The notes beneath the pieces are model-generated. The model was not told the origin of the DNA. It did not search any database and saw only the letters and a program-made list of their open reading frames with translations. The translations under genes were made by a program, and so were the position numbers. Positions 23,828-35,809 of a stretch of DNA of 64,000 nt are shown here, piece by piece. How positions within the stretch are numbered: the first letter of the stretch is position 1; every line of letters begins with the position of its first letter. This stretch comes from Paratrimastix pyriformis (taxonomy: Eukaryota; Preaxostyla; Paratrimastigidae): assembly GCA_027972325.1 (NCBI GenBank), contig JAPMOS010000007.1, forward strand, positions 434,501 through 498,500, written 5' to 3'.

Positions 23828-24428
23828 GACCAGAGAGGCCGTCAACAGGATCGCGGTTCAGGACCACGCGCTCCAACTGCTCTGAGAGCCCGGTGAGCGG
23901 GGGGCCCGCCGGGGGGCAGCATCACGGCCACGCCAGAGACGGCGGCCTGCTGTGCCCACCAGCAGACTAGCGGCCACATCTCCCTTGCGGATGGACGATG
24001 GCAACGTCAGGATCGTCGGGTGAGCTCGTCCTAAAAACCCGCATCTTCCAGTTTCCTTCTCCTCCTGCTTTGCCCTCGTGCGGCGTGATTGTTCGCAAAG
24101 ATGAGATGATTGGGGTTGGGGAAATGGGAGGAAAAACGGTGAATATCCTCGACTGATCCTCTAGGCTGCGCTGACACGAGACTGGCTAACTGGTGCGAGT
24201 CAGAACGTGCGATGATTTTACGAATTGAATAACAGCCCCGTGATCGAGGAGCCAACCACATGCTTATGGGTGAAAAAAATGCGCACGATAGCCTAACAAT
24301 TCTTCCAACTGACGGTCCGAGGACTCGGCTGGAGAAACGGAAAAAAGAAAGGCTCGATGGGGTGAAACTCTCCAGGATTAGAGGAATTCACCCTTTCGGC
24401 CCGCTCTCCAGGAAGGACCAGCCTAGAC
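22942..24428. other. Region between XPR1 and RPS5 with no firm gene
   Basis: The two flanking genes diverge. The stretch has poly-G runs at about 23487-23511 and 23788-23825. One short plus-strand reading near 23637-23760 (EGAQHITEQCPAYEELHEV) faintly recalls the C-terminal His/Cys segment of non-LTR reverse transcriptases, but no catalytic motif is visible nearby, so I do not call an element. The last 350 bases before 24429 are AT-richer and probably hold the RPS5 promoter. Confidence 0.5.
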
Positions 24429-25308
24429 ATGGAGTCTGCGACTGACATCAAGCTGTTCAACAAGTGGTACGTCTTTCCTCGCCTGATCCTTGCGTGTGGC
24501 GGTGATTTTGCGCATGACCGGAGCGGAGTTGCTTAGATTTATTGGGTTGTTGGCCGATGTGATGTGGGGCACTTTGATTCGAGACCCGTCCTCATCATGA
24601 ATTTCTTTTCTTCTCGATCCGTGTGGTGGTCTGACGTACCACTCTGTAGGACCTATGACGACGTCAAGGTTGACGATATCGGTCTGACCGACCACATCGC
24701 CCTTAAGAACGCCAAGGTGTTCGTCCCTCACACCGCTGGCCGCTATGCCAAGGGCTGGTTTAAGAAGAACCAGTGCCCCATTGTTGAGCGTCTCGTTAAC
24801 TGCATGATGTACCACGGCCGCAACAACGGCAAGAAGATCCTGGCCGTGCGCATTGTGAAGCACGCCTTCGAGATCATCAACCTGATGACTGACCAGAACC
24901 CCATCCAGATCCTTGTCACTGCCATCAAGAACGGTGGTGCCCGTGAGGATTCCACCCGTATCGGTGGTGCCGGTGTTGTTCGTCGCCAGGCCGTCGATGT
25001 TTCCCCCCTGCGCCGCATTGATGCCTCCCTCTACCTCATCACCACTGGGGTCTGTTTTTCGACCTCACCACGCCTCTAACTCAAGATTGTTGGCTTTTGG
25101 ATGAACAGGCTCGCCAGGCTGCTTTCCGCAACCTCAAGACCGTCTCTGAGTGCCTGGCCGATGAGCTGATCAACTGCGCCAAGGGCTCCGCCAACTCCTT
25201 CGCCATTAAGAAGAAGGATGTCTGTTTCTTTATTTCCTTCTTGTTCCTTAACGATTCGTTTTTCCACTTTTACAGGAGATCGAGCGTGTCGCCAAGGGTA
25301 ACCGGTAA
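24429..25308 (+). CDS. RPS5: 40S ribosomal protein S5 (uS7)
   Basis: This is a small-subunit head protein at the mRNA exit site. Four exons at 24429-24466, 24650-25049, 25109-25219 and 25276-25308 splice in phase with GT-AG introns of 183, 59 and 56 bases. The protein, of about 190 residues, begins [20 protein letters not shown] and contains [59 protein letters not shown] and [20 protein letters not shown], ending with the invariant [14 protein letters not shown]. Length and sequence match the eukaryotic family throughout. Codon use is more moderate in GC than in the neighbouring genes, as expected of a highly expressed gene. It converges on the next minus-strand gene, with 133 bases between stops. 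Confidence 0.97.
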
Positions 25309-25441
25309 ATCGTCCACTTTGGGACTCCGCGTGAGAAATACCAGTCCTTCCTCGCCACATGCTCGCCTTTGGATGTCAGGGGGGAGTTTCACATCTTCGT
25401 CAGCTCGAGTTTGGTAACGAGTGAAACAAGGGGCAGCATGT

Positions 25442-26717
25442 TTAGGCAGTCTCGACAAGACGGGTTTCCGGAGTCCACCACTGCGGAAGTGCAGTGCGCG
25501 TGGCAAATGATGGAGGGGTTTCGGGGAGGAAGCGCGCATCCAGATCCACTTTGTGGGGTTGTGGCGACATGGTCAGGAGGTAGAGGCCTTCCTGGCCTCG
25601 GGTTGCCTCGACCACAAAGGCCAGTGTCCGCTGCAGCAGAACCCAGGAGAGCTCGGGGCTCCAACCGGGGAATGCGCCCGTGCAGATCTCGGCCAGGCGG
25701 CCGGGCCCCAGGTCCTCGATGCGCTCGATGTTCTGGTTGATCTCCATGCCCACCTTGACGTGCTGCACCCCGCCCAGCACGGCCTGGGCCCAGGCGCGCA
25801 GGCACTGAGGCCCACGCATGCCCTGGAACCCGTGGACCTTCTTCAGCTCGGCGTGCTCCGGCAGTGGCAGCGGCCGGGGGGCGGCCAGGCCCAAGGCCCG
25901 GTCGAGGCAGACCACCATCCCCGACCCGGGCACGGTATACCGGCGGTACTGAGGGGGCTGGGCGGTGGGCGCCGGGGGTACCAGCCGGCAGTCGGGGGCC
26001 GTGTTATAGAGGACCCGGATGGCGCCGGCACCCGGGGCGGCATCCACCACCCCGGGCATGCACATCTCCATCAGGAGCCGCTCCTCGTCATGCTCGAGTC
26101 CTTGCAGACAGGCCGCCTCGAAGTGGGGGCCCTGTCGGAGGCGCTCGTAATCCGAGGCCCCGTGGCGGCTGTTGGGCTGCTCGCGGAGATACACCGTGCG
26201 GCCGCGGCGCTCAATGACGAGCGACTGGGGGTGGTGCTCCAGGAAGGGGGCAATCATCAGCTGCACCAGGTGGTACCGGAAGGACACCACATCGAAGGCC
26301 GTGATGGGGCTGGCCGTCAGGGACATGACCAGGGCCCAGTGGCCGAAGTCCGAGGCCCCCGCCGGGCTCGGGGCGTGCTAGACAAAGGCATGGACGGGAT
26401 GGGTGGGTGAGACATGGGGGGGCAGGTAAGTGAGACATAGGCAGGGGTGAGTGAGACAAGAAGTGGACCGGACCTCCTGGGTTCGGAGGAAGCCGATGGC
26501 GGGCAGGGCCTCCAAGTCCGGGTTGACGCCCTCCTCGAGGACCTCTTCGATGCACAGGCCGCGCTCACGGAACGGGTATCGGGCTCCGACGGCGTAGTCC
26601 CGCATCGGAGTCAGCTCCCGGAGCCACTTGGCCATGGGGTTCTTCATGCTGGGGTGGGGGGTGGGAGGAGGAGGAGGAGGAGGAGGCGAGGAGACGGCGA
26701 CAGCGGTGTGAGCGCGT

Positions 26718-26751
<34 letters not shown>

Positions 26752-27516
26752 GACGGACTTAAACCAATAAATGGCGGTGTTGGCATCGCCGTAGTGTCGG
26801 TGGAGCACATAGGAGACCGCAAGGGTGGCGTACGTGGTCGGGTCCATGTCCGGGCGGTGGTAAGCCTTCAACGCCAGCGTCGCAAACAGCTGCGGGGTGG
26901 GACGCAAGCTGCCATCGGGCTGCTGAAGAGCCAGCAGTGTCCGGACGAGGTTCAACGAGAGGGGACGCTGCGCAGTGGGTTCGTAGGGCGGAGCCCAGAC
27001 GCGGACGCCCTGTGGGGGCACGAAAAACTGCTTCACCGGGGTCGTGCTGGTGGTTGGAGCCGCACCAGTGTCGTCCGCATGTGCATAGGAGATGATAGAT
27101 TGCATGGCAACGGAGGTCGGGATGAATGTAGGTGCAAGAATGCGACCCATGTTGACATTGGCGAGACCCGAACGATGTGAGAGGGGGATGGAGAGATGAG
27201 TGAGCGGAGGAGGGGGACCAGGTTGCGGTGCAGGAACCTGAGGCCGAGGGTGCTGCTCTGGTGCTTGAGGACGAAAGGGGACAACATTTTGGGCGCCAAC
27301 ACGTCCCTTGAAATCAACGCCGACTGTGAATGTCACCTCGTCTCCCCTTCGGATCGTGCCGTTGGTCAGAGACGACTTGTGTGCAAAGTACCGCTCTCCC
27401 GCGGCGGTGACAATCCAGCCGAAGCCACGAGTCCAATCGAAGTCGGTGCAGCGCCCTCGTACACGATCAGTCATCCCGCCACCGGAAACGGAGACTTTCT
27501 GCCGGCTTGTCGGCAT
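25442..27516 (-). CDS. Cold-shock-domain protein with VWA-associated-like helical region and novel C-terminal domain
   Basis: The ATG at 27516 reads MPTSRQKVSVSGGGMTDRVR; the second Met at 27474 is an alternative start. Residues about 18-80 form a cold-shock domain: RCTDFDWTRGFGWIVTAAGE, RYFAHKSSL and RRGDEVTFTVGVDFKGRVGA. These domains bind single-stranded nucleic acid. A Pro-rich linker leads to LVRTLLALQQPDGSLRPT and TYATLAVSYVLHRHYGDAN, resembling the helical tail after VWA domains in PARP4-like proteins. Two introns (poly-G about 26718-26748, and about 26378-26470) separate exons with NPMAKWLRELTPMRDYAVG and the large last exon. That exon (FDVVSFRYHLVQLMIAPFLE ... WALVMSLTASPITAF) is globular but unfamiliar. 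It ends LPQWWTPETRLVETA. The combination is unusual and the function unknown. Confidence 0.7.
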
Positions 27517-28082
27517 ATTCTATGGGGACTACGGTACGCATCGGCTGGTGTGGACCGTTCTTCGTACCTCGCCCCTGGTCCTCCCACCCCCAAACATCCA
27601 AGCACCCTCCCCCCAGACTCTCCTCCCATCCACCCGCTTCGGAAACGGACGCCACTTACAGCCCACTCGTGAAACGAACCTCATGGGAGCTACATCCTTT
27701 CACCCATCTAGCCAGCCCATCTCCTCGTGTTGGTCGGCTTTCAAGTTGCACTCGTTGGGGGGGAAAACCGTTTTGGCCCCTGGGACGATGGGGCAATCAC
27801 TCGTTGGCAGTCGGGGGTCGTACGCCACGGTCAGTGTGCCTCAAAGGTCGCCGTGGGAAGAAAGCAGAAGCCCCGACCTGAGAATAAGCGAGAACCTGGG
27901 TTCCGAGTTCGCATGGGCACACCACGTCGTCTTATTTCTCCTTCCTCAAGACTCTTCCTACGAGGCAGCGCGCGACACGAGTTCAGCGGCGGTGTCGTTC
28001 TTTAGATGAGAGACTGAAAAAGTCTGCCCCCAGCCCAAAAAAAAAACGTCTGATTGACCCCCGGCCGCATCAACGCCGGGCG
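27517..28082. promoter_or_regulatory. Divergent promoter region, CSD gene / F-box gene
   Basis: Start codons at 27516 (minus) and 28083 (plus) bound 566 bases of comparatively AT-rich sequence with an A-run at about 28036. No coding feature is evident. Confidence 0.4.
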
Positions 28083-30390
28083 ATGGAGCAACACTTCACG
28101 GTCCCTACTGCTTCTACTGCTGGACGAGTCCTTTGGGAACTCCCACCGGAAATTTTTTTACACATCCTTGGTTTCGCGCCATGCTCCGGCCAATTCTACG
28201 CAGCCATGCTCGCACTGAACCATGACAACCGAACCCGCCTTCGAGGGGCTCCACTTCACTTATCGTTTCGGGACAGCTCTTCTGTTTCCAGCGAGGATGC
28301 TCTTCTCCCGACGGCCGAAGCATTGGCTGCACTGATCGGACCTTGTAAGATGCTTCAGTCGCTTGAACTTGCCTTTCCAAGGGCCCTGGTTGGATGCGGG
28401 CGAGCGGAGAACCAATTTACTCCGTGGATTGATGCTGCATTCTCCGATCATCTTGCTCTCGAATCACTTCGAATTCCGAGTGCCAGCGGGTTGTCAAACC
28501 CTGCATTGAACCGCATCCTTGGGCATTTGCCCCACCTGACCCTATTGGACATTGGGTGCCTCCAGCGTCTTATTTCGGATCGAACCCACCTCTCTGTCCC
28601 AAAGAGATTGCGTCGGCTCTGCCTCTTGGGTGACCCATTGCCCTCAGTCTCCCCGCCACTTCCATCACTACCACCATCGCCCTCCCCCTCGGAGCAGAAT
28701 CCGTCGTCGGTGTTGGTCTCCCTTACCCTGGATGTCAATACCGAGTCTGCCTTCGGGCTTCTGGAACCCCCGGGTCCCAGCCTCCGCGAGTGTCACCTGA
28801 TCGGTCGCACCGCCGAGTCCAGCTGGGCATTCCTCGCCTCCTCCTCCTCGGTTCGGATGTCCTGCTTGCAATCAGTCGACCTGACCCTGAGGAATCAAGA
28901 CTGTCTCGCGCGGCTATCAGCCCTCCTGGCGCAGAGTCTCACCGAGTTGGACCATGTGGGGCTCACCTTCCAGCGGTGTTCGGTGGTCCCGGTCCTGCCC
29001 TGGCTGCGCAAGCTGCCCCACCTGCGTTCGCTCACTCTTCGGGAAGACCCTGGTCTGTGTGTGTCCTTTGTGACCCCCTTGCCTTCACCCACTCCCGCAG
29101 ACCCTGTCTTCCGCCCCTGTCCCGACATCCCCTTTCTGTGGGACGATCCGGCGGAGGATCTGACGGCCATCCTGGGTCAGGTTGTCGAGTGTGCCCTGGA
29201 GATGCCGACCTTCCTGCCGGAGATGTACCCGAGCAGCTGGACACTGCACAGCCAAACCTTGCGTCAGTTGTCCGTCGTGGGATATCGCCAGACACTGGTC
29301 GGTCCCCTCCCGCCACGCCACGCCACGCCACACGCATTCACACACCAACCCACTCATCGGCTCCTTCCCTCCTTTCAGATCCTCTACACGCCTGCCCTGC
29401 GCCACCTCGAATTCTTGCCGAACTCCCCCGGCCAGCCATCGGTGGTGATGCTCGCCTGCCCTGCGCTCGAATCGCTCACCCTGTCCAACCTCGCCCACTC
29501 CATCATCACCACGCTCTCTTCCCTCGACCACCTCACCGCCCTGCGCGCATGGGCCTGCGACTGGCCTGCCACGGGGCAGCCGACCGAGTGTTCGTTGATG
29601 CGCCGCAGCGCCCTGACCACGCTGGACACGTGCCCTGTCGTCGGCGTGGACTCCCTGCATCGGCTCCTGTGCGGTCCCGGGGTCGACCACCTCGTCATGG
29701 CGAAACTCTGCCTGTGGACGGCGGCAGCATCGGACGCCCCCATTGTGCTGCCCCTAGGGACCTCACTGCGACATCTGGAGCTGCAGCTGGCCCAGCGGCA
29801 CGACGTGACAATCACATCGGCCACACTGCAGGTGTTGGGGCTCAGTGGGCATCCGGGCAGGGTGCGGGTGGGCTGCCCGGAGCTGCGCAAGTTGAGCCTA
29901 TTGGGGGCCCTGCAGCTGACCGTGGAGGCGCCGTGCGACCAGTTGCGGTGCCTGCAGATCGGTCCGTGGGAGGGTGGTTTCGGCTGGTGTGCATCATCGC
30001 GTTCATTCTGCCCCCGCCCCCCCCCCCCCAGGCACAGCAACCTCCCCCGGCCTTCCCCCGGCCGACCTTCTGCCCCTTCTGACCAACGCGGGGACACGGC
30101 TCGTCTCGCTCGACCTCGCCATCCCGCTCCCAGTCAAAAACACGGCGCCTTCACCCGACTGGGCCCCGCTCCAGGCCGCCATCGCAGGGCTCACCCGTTT
30201 GCGCAAGTTGCATCTCTTCGGGGAAGGCTGCCGCGCGTTGTCCCCGCTGCCCTGCCCCCCGAACCTGGCGGTGTATTTGGGGACGGCCTCCCTGGTGGGA
30301 GGGCCGAGGCTGGAGGAGCTGGTTGGGCGGGCAGACCCGGGGACGAACCGGCCCTTCCTGTTGGCTGCATTCAACTTTGGGGTTCTGTGA
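28083..30390 (+). CDS. F-box-like leucine-rich-repeat protein
   Basis: The start MEQHFTVPTASTAGRVLWEL leads into an F-box-like segment, LWELPPEIFLHILGFAPCSG, which in this family docks on Skp1 in SCF ubiquitin ligases. About 600 residues of irregular leucine-rich repeats follow, for example LQSLELAFPRALVG, HLTLLDIGCLQRLIS, PHLRSLTLREDPG, LRQLSVVGYRQTL, LRHLEFLPNSPG, LESLTLSNLAHS and LRKLSLLGALQLTV. Three introns are likely: about 29057-29098, 29300-29378 and 29960-30032, the last ending with a poly-C run and CAG. The final exon reads LVSLDLAIPLPVKN and LRKLHLFGEGCRAL, with the stop at 30390. The substrate is unknown. The 5' part is AT-richer than the 3' part. Confidence 0.75.
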
Positions 30391-30872
30391 CCTGCCCGCC
30401 TTGGCGAGCCATCATCATCATCATCATCAACACTATGGTTATGATCATCGTCAAGGTGGAACACCGCGATGAAAAAAGACGGACGACGACACCACGCAAA
30501 ACCAACAAGCCAAACGGAACCAAAAATTGCCGGGCGAGGGGAAATGAATGAATACGGCGGGTGGAACCGGGACAAAAAACGACAGCAAGTCGGCGTGCAG
30601 AGAAACCGGCCACCACGGGGGACGACGCGGCCTTTTTGAGGAGGAGGGAGGCCAAACAACAAAGATATCTATAGAGGGAATGACGTCAGGCGACCAACCG
30701 TGCCGGACGAGGGGGGAGGGGGGAGGAGGGGGACAGGATCAGGGCGGCAATCAGAGGAAGAACCGCTCGAACTCCGACAAGCCGAACAAACGTCAAAAAA
30801 AACCCTCGGGGGGGGGGAAACAAAAACATGCGGGCAAGTCATCTCGCCCGCTCCGAGGAAGCGGGGGGCGCC
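30391..30872. other. Short region between convergent genes
   Basis: It contains an (ATC)7 tract at about 30410-30430 and A-rich sequence with GACA/AACC patches, presumably the overlapping 3' UTR and terminator space of the F-box and B-box genes. No gene is seen. Confidence 0.5.
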
Positions 30873-32078
30873 TCACTGCTGCCCGGCATGACCATCGGGC
30901 CGCTGCGGACTCCTCTCCGCCCCGTCAGCCGCCTCGGGGCCCCGGGAGGCGGCAGTCTCCCTGATTTCCTCGAGGGCCGGGGGGGCCGGAGCTACAAGGC
31001 GCAGGTCCGCCAGGCGCAGCGGCTCCGGGTCGGCCGGGGGTATGTACTGGCGGGGGCTCCGCAGGGCGGCCTGCTGCTGGGTGAGCCGGGCCGCGCCCAG
31101 CCAGGCGCGGGTGGCCTTGGCGGCCACGTTGACCGAGTGCTGGTAGCGGCGTGCCCGCTCGTAGGCTGACGGACAGGAGATGAGTCGATCGAGATGAATG
31201 GGGTGAGGAGGGAGTCGGTTGCCTCCTGCCCAAAACACGGATTGGAGCAGGGAGACAGGGAGAGGGAGGGGAGGAGGAGGAGGAGGGGGCAGGGTGGACG
31301 GACAGTTGTCCGCATCCCTGGGACTGTAGTAGTTCTGGCCGATCCGAATGCGGCCCATCAGGGGGCTCGCCAGCCCCTTGCCAAGTCGGTCCCTGGGGGC
31401 AGGCGGGGTGGTGAGGAGCGATCGTGCGGGCGGGCAAACAAAGAAGAAAGGACAAGCCGTGAGATGGCCCTCCATCCGAAGGGCAGAAGGAGGACGAAGA
31501 GAGGGGAGAAGGGAGAATCCGAAGATGGAGGGAGGTCGCGACTCGAGGCAGATCACAGAAGCACCCTCCAACGGCCTGCTGCTGGAGGAAAGGAGGGAGC
31601 GGACGAGCGGACGGACTTCTCGGGTGGGGCCACCTCCCAACCGGCCCACAGGGCGGTGGCGTTCTCGGTCAGGGCCTGCTGCCGCCGCTGCTGCTCGGCC
31701 AGGGCGGCCTCGTCGAGCTCCTCCTCCTCGTCCTCCTCGTCCTCCTCGCCCGCGCCATCGCGGGAGCGGCGTGGGGCGGCGCCACCATCGGCATTGCGCG
31801 CGTGGCGATGCCTGCAGCGCGGCCGAATGCCTTTGCCCTCTTGGCTGCCACCGTCGTCACCGCCACCGCTTTGGCCGCTGCCGTGCGCGGAGGGCTGGCG
31901 CCTGGGGGACGATTCGCCGGTGCGGGTTGCAGTGGGCCGACCGGGGGAGCCGTCCGTGGCACTGGAGCTCGCGAAGGAGGCTGCCAAGTCGAAACAATGG
32001 GTGGGAGAGGAGGAGTGTGATGAGCGGGGTGGAGTAAATCGCGGGAATGCCCGCTCGCAATCTCAATGCACGGGGGTG

Positions 32079-32111
<33 letters not shown>

Positions 32112-33187
32112 CATGGCGACCTCGCCGGGTGGCAGCAGAAGCGGCCTCGGTCGCCCGCTGGTCGAGGACCCCGCCGGCGATGCTTCTCCTTCGAGGGCTG
32201 CTGCTCTGATGCCGGCTCGCCGCTGCCGCCGCTGCCCCTGCTTCGGCCCCCGGTAGGACTCGGGCGCCGTCTCTGCCATCGGGCGCGGCAAAGGCCGAGA
32301 CGCCCACGCCCACGCCGCCCCCGAGGGAGATTCCGCCGGCCCCCCAGACGTGTGAAAGCCGGGCGGACTGGCTCGCGCGGACGCTCCGCTGAGGAGACCC
32401 TTCCGAGTGGGAGGCCAGCGAGTCTCCAGTGTCCAGGGCCTGCATGTCCAGCGGTGGGACCGGCCGGGGCGGGGAGAGCTGCTGCTGCTGCTGGGCGGCG
32501 GGGCCGAGGACGGAGGATGCGAGGGGCTGCAACTTGAAGGGTACAATGACGTGCGAGGGGTGATAGGGCCGGCATTGCGGGCAGATCGAGCAGCTGCAGG
32601 TGTAGCAGTGCGCGTGGAGCAGCTGGGCGGGATGGGCCACACAGAAGGTCTGCATGGAAGGATCGGGAGGCAGACGGGGGGATGGTTGCAGCGGAACGAG
32701 AGCGGGGACGGAAAGACCTGCATGGGGACAATGTGGTGGCCGCGGTGGTCCTCCAGCACGCAATGCCCACACACTCGACAGTTGCACTCGACACATACTC
32801 CGTGCACGTGGCCCCGATGCCGATGACATACCGGGGTTCGGTCGAGGATGGCGTGGCTGCTGTGCTGGCCTTGGTCCGGATCAAAACACTGCTCGCAAAC
32901 AAGTACATCGCAAACGGCACACCGGCCTTCGACGAGATGCCCGGGATGAAGTGCGCAAAACTGGGGATTAATGAGTTGAGTTTGCCTTGATGAAGAGAAT
33001 GATCGCAACCTCTTTGCGTGCTTTTGGCGAATTGGCAAATGCTCCTACAAGGAAAGCAAACAATATTGTCGCCGTTGTGTGACTGGGCGTGCCGACCTGG
33101 AGAAAGGCGGGGTGGGCTGACGGCCACCGAGTGTCGCAGTGCCGCAGGGCTCTTCCTTGGGGATGTTGCTACTGAGGAGAGGTTCAT
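30873..33187 (-). CDS. B-box-type zinc-finger protein
   Basis: The ATG at 33187 begins MNLSSVATSPRKSPAALRHS. Two short in-phase introns join PRLSPGAFANSPKARKE to FCALHPGHLVEGRCAVCDV. Three consecutive zinc-binding modules follow: CxxH...CAVCDVLVCEQCFDPDQ, PVCHRHRGHVHGVCVECNCR with CGHCVLEDHRGHH, and FCVAHPAQLLHAHCYTCSCS with CPQCRPYHPSH. These Cys/His spacings are those of B-boxes, protein-interaction zinc fingers common in TRIM-like E3s, but no RING or SPRY is visible. Downstream are a Gln/Ser-rich stretch, an acidic run (EEDEEDEEEELDEAALAEQQ) and the exon pieces GRIRIGQNYYSPRDADN and YQHSVNVAAKATRAWLGAAR, ending at 30873. A 30-base poly-G run at about 32081-32110 is intronic. Confidence 0.72.
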
Positions 33188-33450
33188 ATCGACCACTTTA
33201 CGCCCACGAGGCGATCTGTTCGGCAAGGCCGTGGGTTGTGGACTGTATTCACATTCTGCCGACACCGCCGAAACATGGGCCATCTACGAAGAAAAATTTC
33301 CGAGTTAGAATCTGCCGGCCCCTGCAGCTGCCTGACAAACCAAAAAAAGCTGGGGAAATGCGCAGCACGCTCTTCCGGCCCAGGATACAAATTTTAAGAC
33401 CTTAGGGTTGTATCGACTCAGTCGAAGGGAATTTCCCTTTTCTGTGCCTC
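33188..33450. promoter_or_regulatory. Divergent promoter region, B-box gene / RasGEF
   Basis: These 263 bases lie between the minus-strand start at 33187 and the putative plus-strand start at 33451. The segment is AT-richer than either gene body. Confidence 0.4.
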
Positions 33451-35774
33451 ATGCCCATAAGGCTCTGGCTCGCCCTGCTTTGCCTGGCGGGTCTGGCAAG
33501 CGCCTTGGCGGGCAGGGTTCTCCCGAAGGCTCCGCTTGATCCAGAACACTATCTGCAGGATGAGATGGCCAGTGCTCCCGCCTTTGTCCAGAACCCTTTA
33601 TTCACGGTCGCTACGCTCGTTTGTACCATTTGTGGAACTATCTTTCTGGTGTTCAACTGCGCTCTGGAACAATCGCTCATGGGTTTGCACTCCGCCGCCA
33701 TACCCTTCACTCCCGCTCCAACCACCCTGCGTCGTTTTGTTTAGATTACATGCCAGAATATCGGAGTCATCCCAATCCTCCAGCGAACTTAGATGAAAGT
33801 CCCCTTGTGTGCATTTTCGAAACGTTCACCCCCGATATCTCCACTGGGTATGCCCGCTCCCACCCCGCTGAGATGAAGGAAATCGAGGAAAGGAAAAAGC
33901 AGAAGGCCTCGCAACAGCAAGCTGCAGCTCCATCGGAGCCCGCCACCCCGAAATCCGCGCCTCGGGACATTGCTCCCACCCCGGGTACTCCGGCCTCCGT
34001 TGTCTCCCATGCCACCCCGCCGGAGGGTCATGGGTCCGTGGCTTCCACTACGACCCCGGGTACTACCCCCAAGTCGGTGGACCCCATGTCGATTGCCCCC
34101 CAAATCGTGGCCACCGTCCTCGAGGCACTGCACGCCCAGCAGCTGGCCGCCGCCGCCTCCTCGGCCGCCGCCCCGCTTCCCGTCGCTGCCTCCCCCATGG
34201 CAGGGCAGACCGCAGAGGCCCCGGGCGCCCCGGCACAGCACGAGAGCCACCCGCAACCGGGACCGGCGCCCCAGGCCGCGCAGCCGCAGGAAGAAACTCG
34301 CCCTGCCCCGGCCCCCGCGCCCACCCCGGCAGCCGCCGATGTCACCCTCGGAGCGCCTGCAGCCGATGCGGCCCCTCCGCCAAGCGGCCCCGCCCCGGTT
34401 GAGCCATCGCCCGCCACGGCCGCGCCCACATCTCCGGCGCCCCAACCGGCGCCGGCCTCCCCGCCGGCATCAGCAGCGGCCCCCACCCACCTGAACCCGC
34501 CCCGACCATCACCGAAGGGGCCCCGGCCACCACCACCACCACCACCACCACCACCACCACCACCACCACCACCACCACCACCACCACCACCACCGCCGCC
34601 GCCGGCCTCCGCCCCCTCCCGCCGCCTCCCCCCCGCCCGCGGCCTCCTCCCCCTGGTCGATGTGGCTCTCACCCCTTCGCCCATCGCCGCTGCTCCGCTC
34701 GACATGCCCCTGAGGGCGAACCCTCTGGCCCGCAGCACCAGCGCACGGGCTGCCGCTGCCAACGAGCCGACAGCAGCTGCACCCACAAGCTCGACGGCCC
34801 CTTCGGAACCCACGGGTTCTGCCACCGCCACCCAACCACCCCACCCCCACCCCCACCCCACCCCCACCCCCATCACCGCTGCCCCAGCCGCCGACCAGAC
34901 CGCAGGCGCCCCGCCTGCGCAGCAGCCCCAGCGACCTGAGCCGCAGCTCCAACCACAACCCCAAGAGCAGCAGACCCAGCTGCCACAGCAGCAGCCGGCC
35001 GCCGAGCAGCAGACCCAGCCGCCCCAAGAACAGCAGCAGCAACAACAACAACAGCAGCAGCAGCCGATTGCGGCGGCAGATGCCTCGGCCCCCCCAACCG
35101 TTCGTGCCGAAGTCCCCCCAGCTGCCGCCCTTCCCCCCACGCCTGCAGTCACCACCACCCCGGTGGCCGCCACCGCCCCTCCACCCACCACCACCTCCGA
35201 GGCGCCTGCCCCGGCCCCGGCCCCCACGCCCAACCCCCTCGTGGGGCCCGCACGGCCCAGCAGTCCGCCCGCCTGCGGGTCGCCCGCCTGCGGGTCGCCC
35301 GCCCGGTCGCACCACTCGTCGTCCTCCTCGGCGGGCAGCGCGGCCTCCCACCGGCGGGCCACCATCGGCGGCACCACCCCGGCCTCGGTCCTGCCCCACG
35401 CCCCGGCCGCCGCCCCAGCCGCCGCCGGCCAGGCCGCCCCGGTCAGCCCGCCCCCCAGCGCCGCCCTGCCCACCAGCCGGGCCACGGTCTGCGTGCCCCA
35501 CCGCGCGGGGGGCCCGCCGCCGTCCGCCAGCAGCCGGCCGGCCACCCCGCCCCGGATGCTGCCCACCCTGACCCTGCCCGCCCGGCCCGGCCCGGCCCGG
35601 ACCCCCGAGCAGACCCTGAAACGGGGCGCCAAGGTGCCCGTCGGCATGGCCACCCCCGAGATCCGGCCCAACATGCTCCACATCCTGCGCCAGCAGCAGC
35701 AGCAGCAGCAGCAGGCGGCCCAGCTGGCCGCCCAGGCCGCGCGGTTGGCCGCGCAGCGCCAGCTGGAACAGCAA

Positions 35775-35809
<35 letters not shown>

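Noticed and set aside
23000-24000. Old retroelement copy.
   Set aside because: Only one weak motif is visible, with no terminal repeats, poly-A tail or target duplications.
22942-24428. A protein gene between XPR1 and RPS5.
   Set aside because: Several frames of 100-190 residues exist, but none has a recognisable domain, consistent splice signals or a plausible start, and they run through poly-G tracts.
33580-33740. Hydrophobic segment NPLFTVATLVCTICGTIFLV as a membrane anchor of the RasGEF.
   Set aside because: It comes from one of two open frames. The frame that joins the downstream protein reads LYHLWNYLSGVQLRSG here, so the hydrophobic reading is probably not translated.
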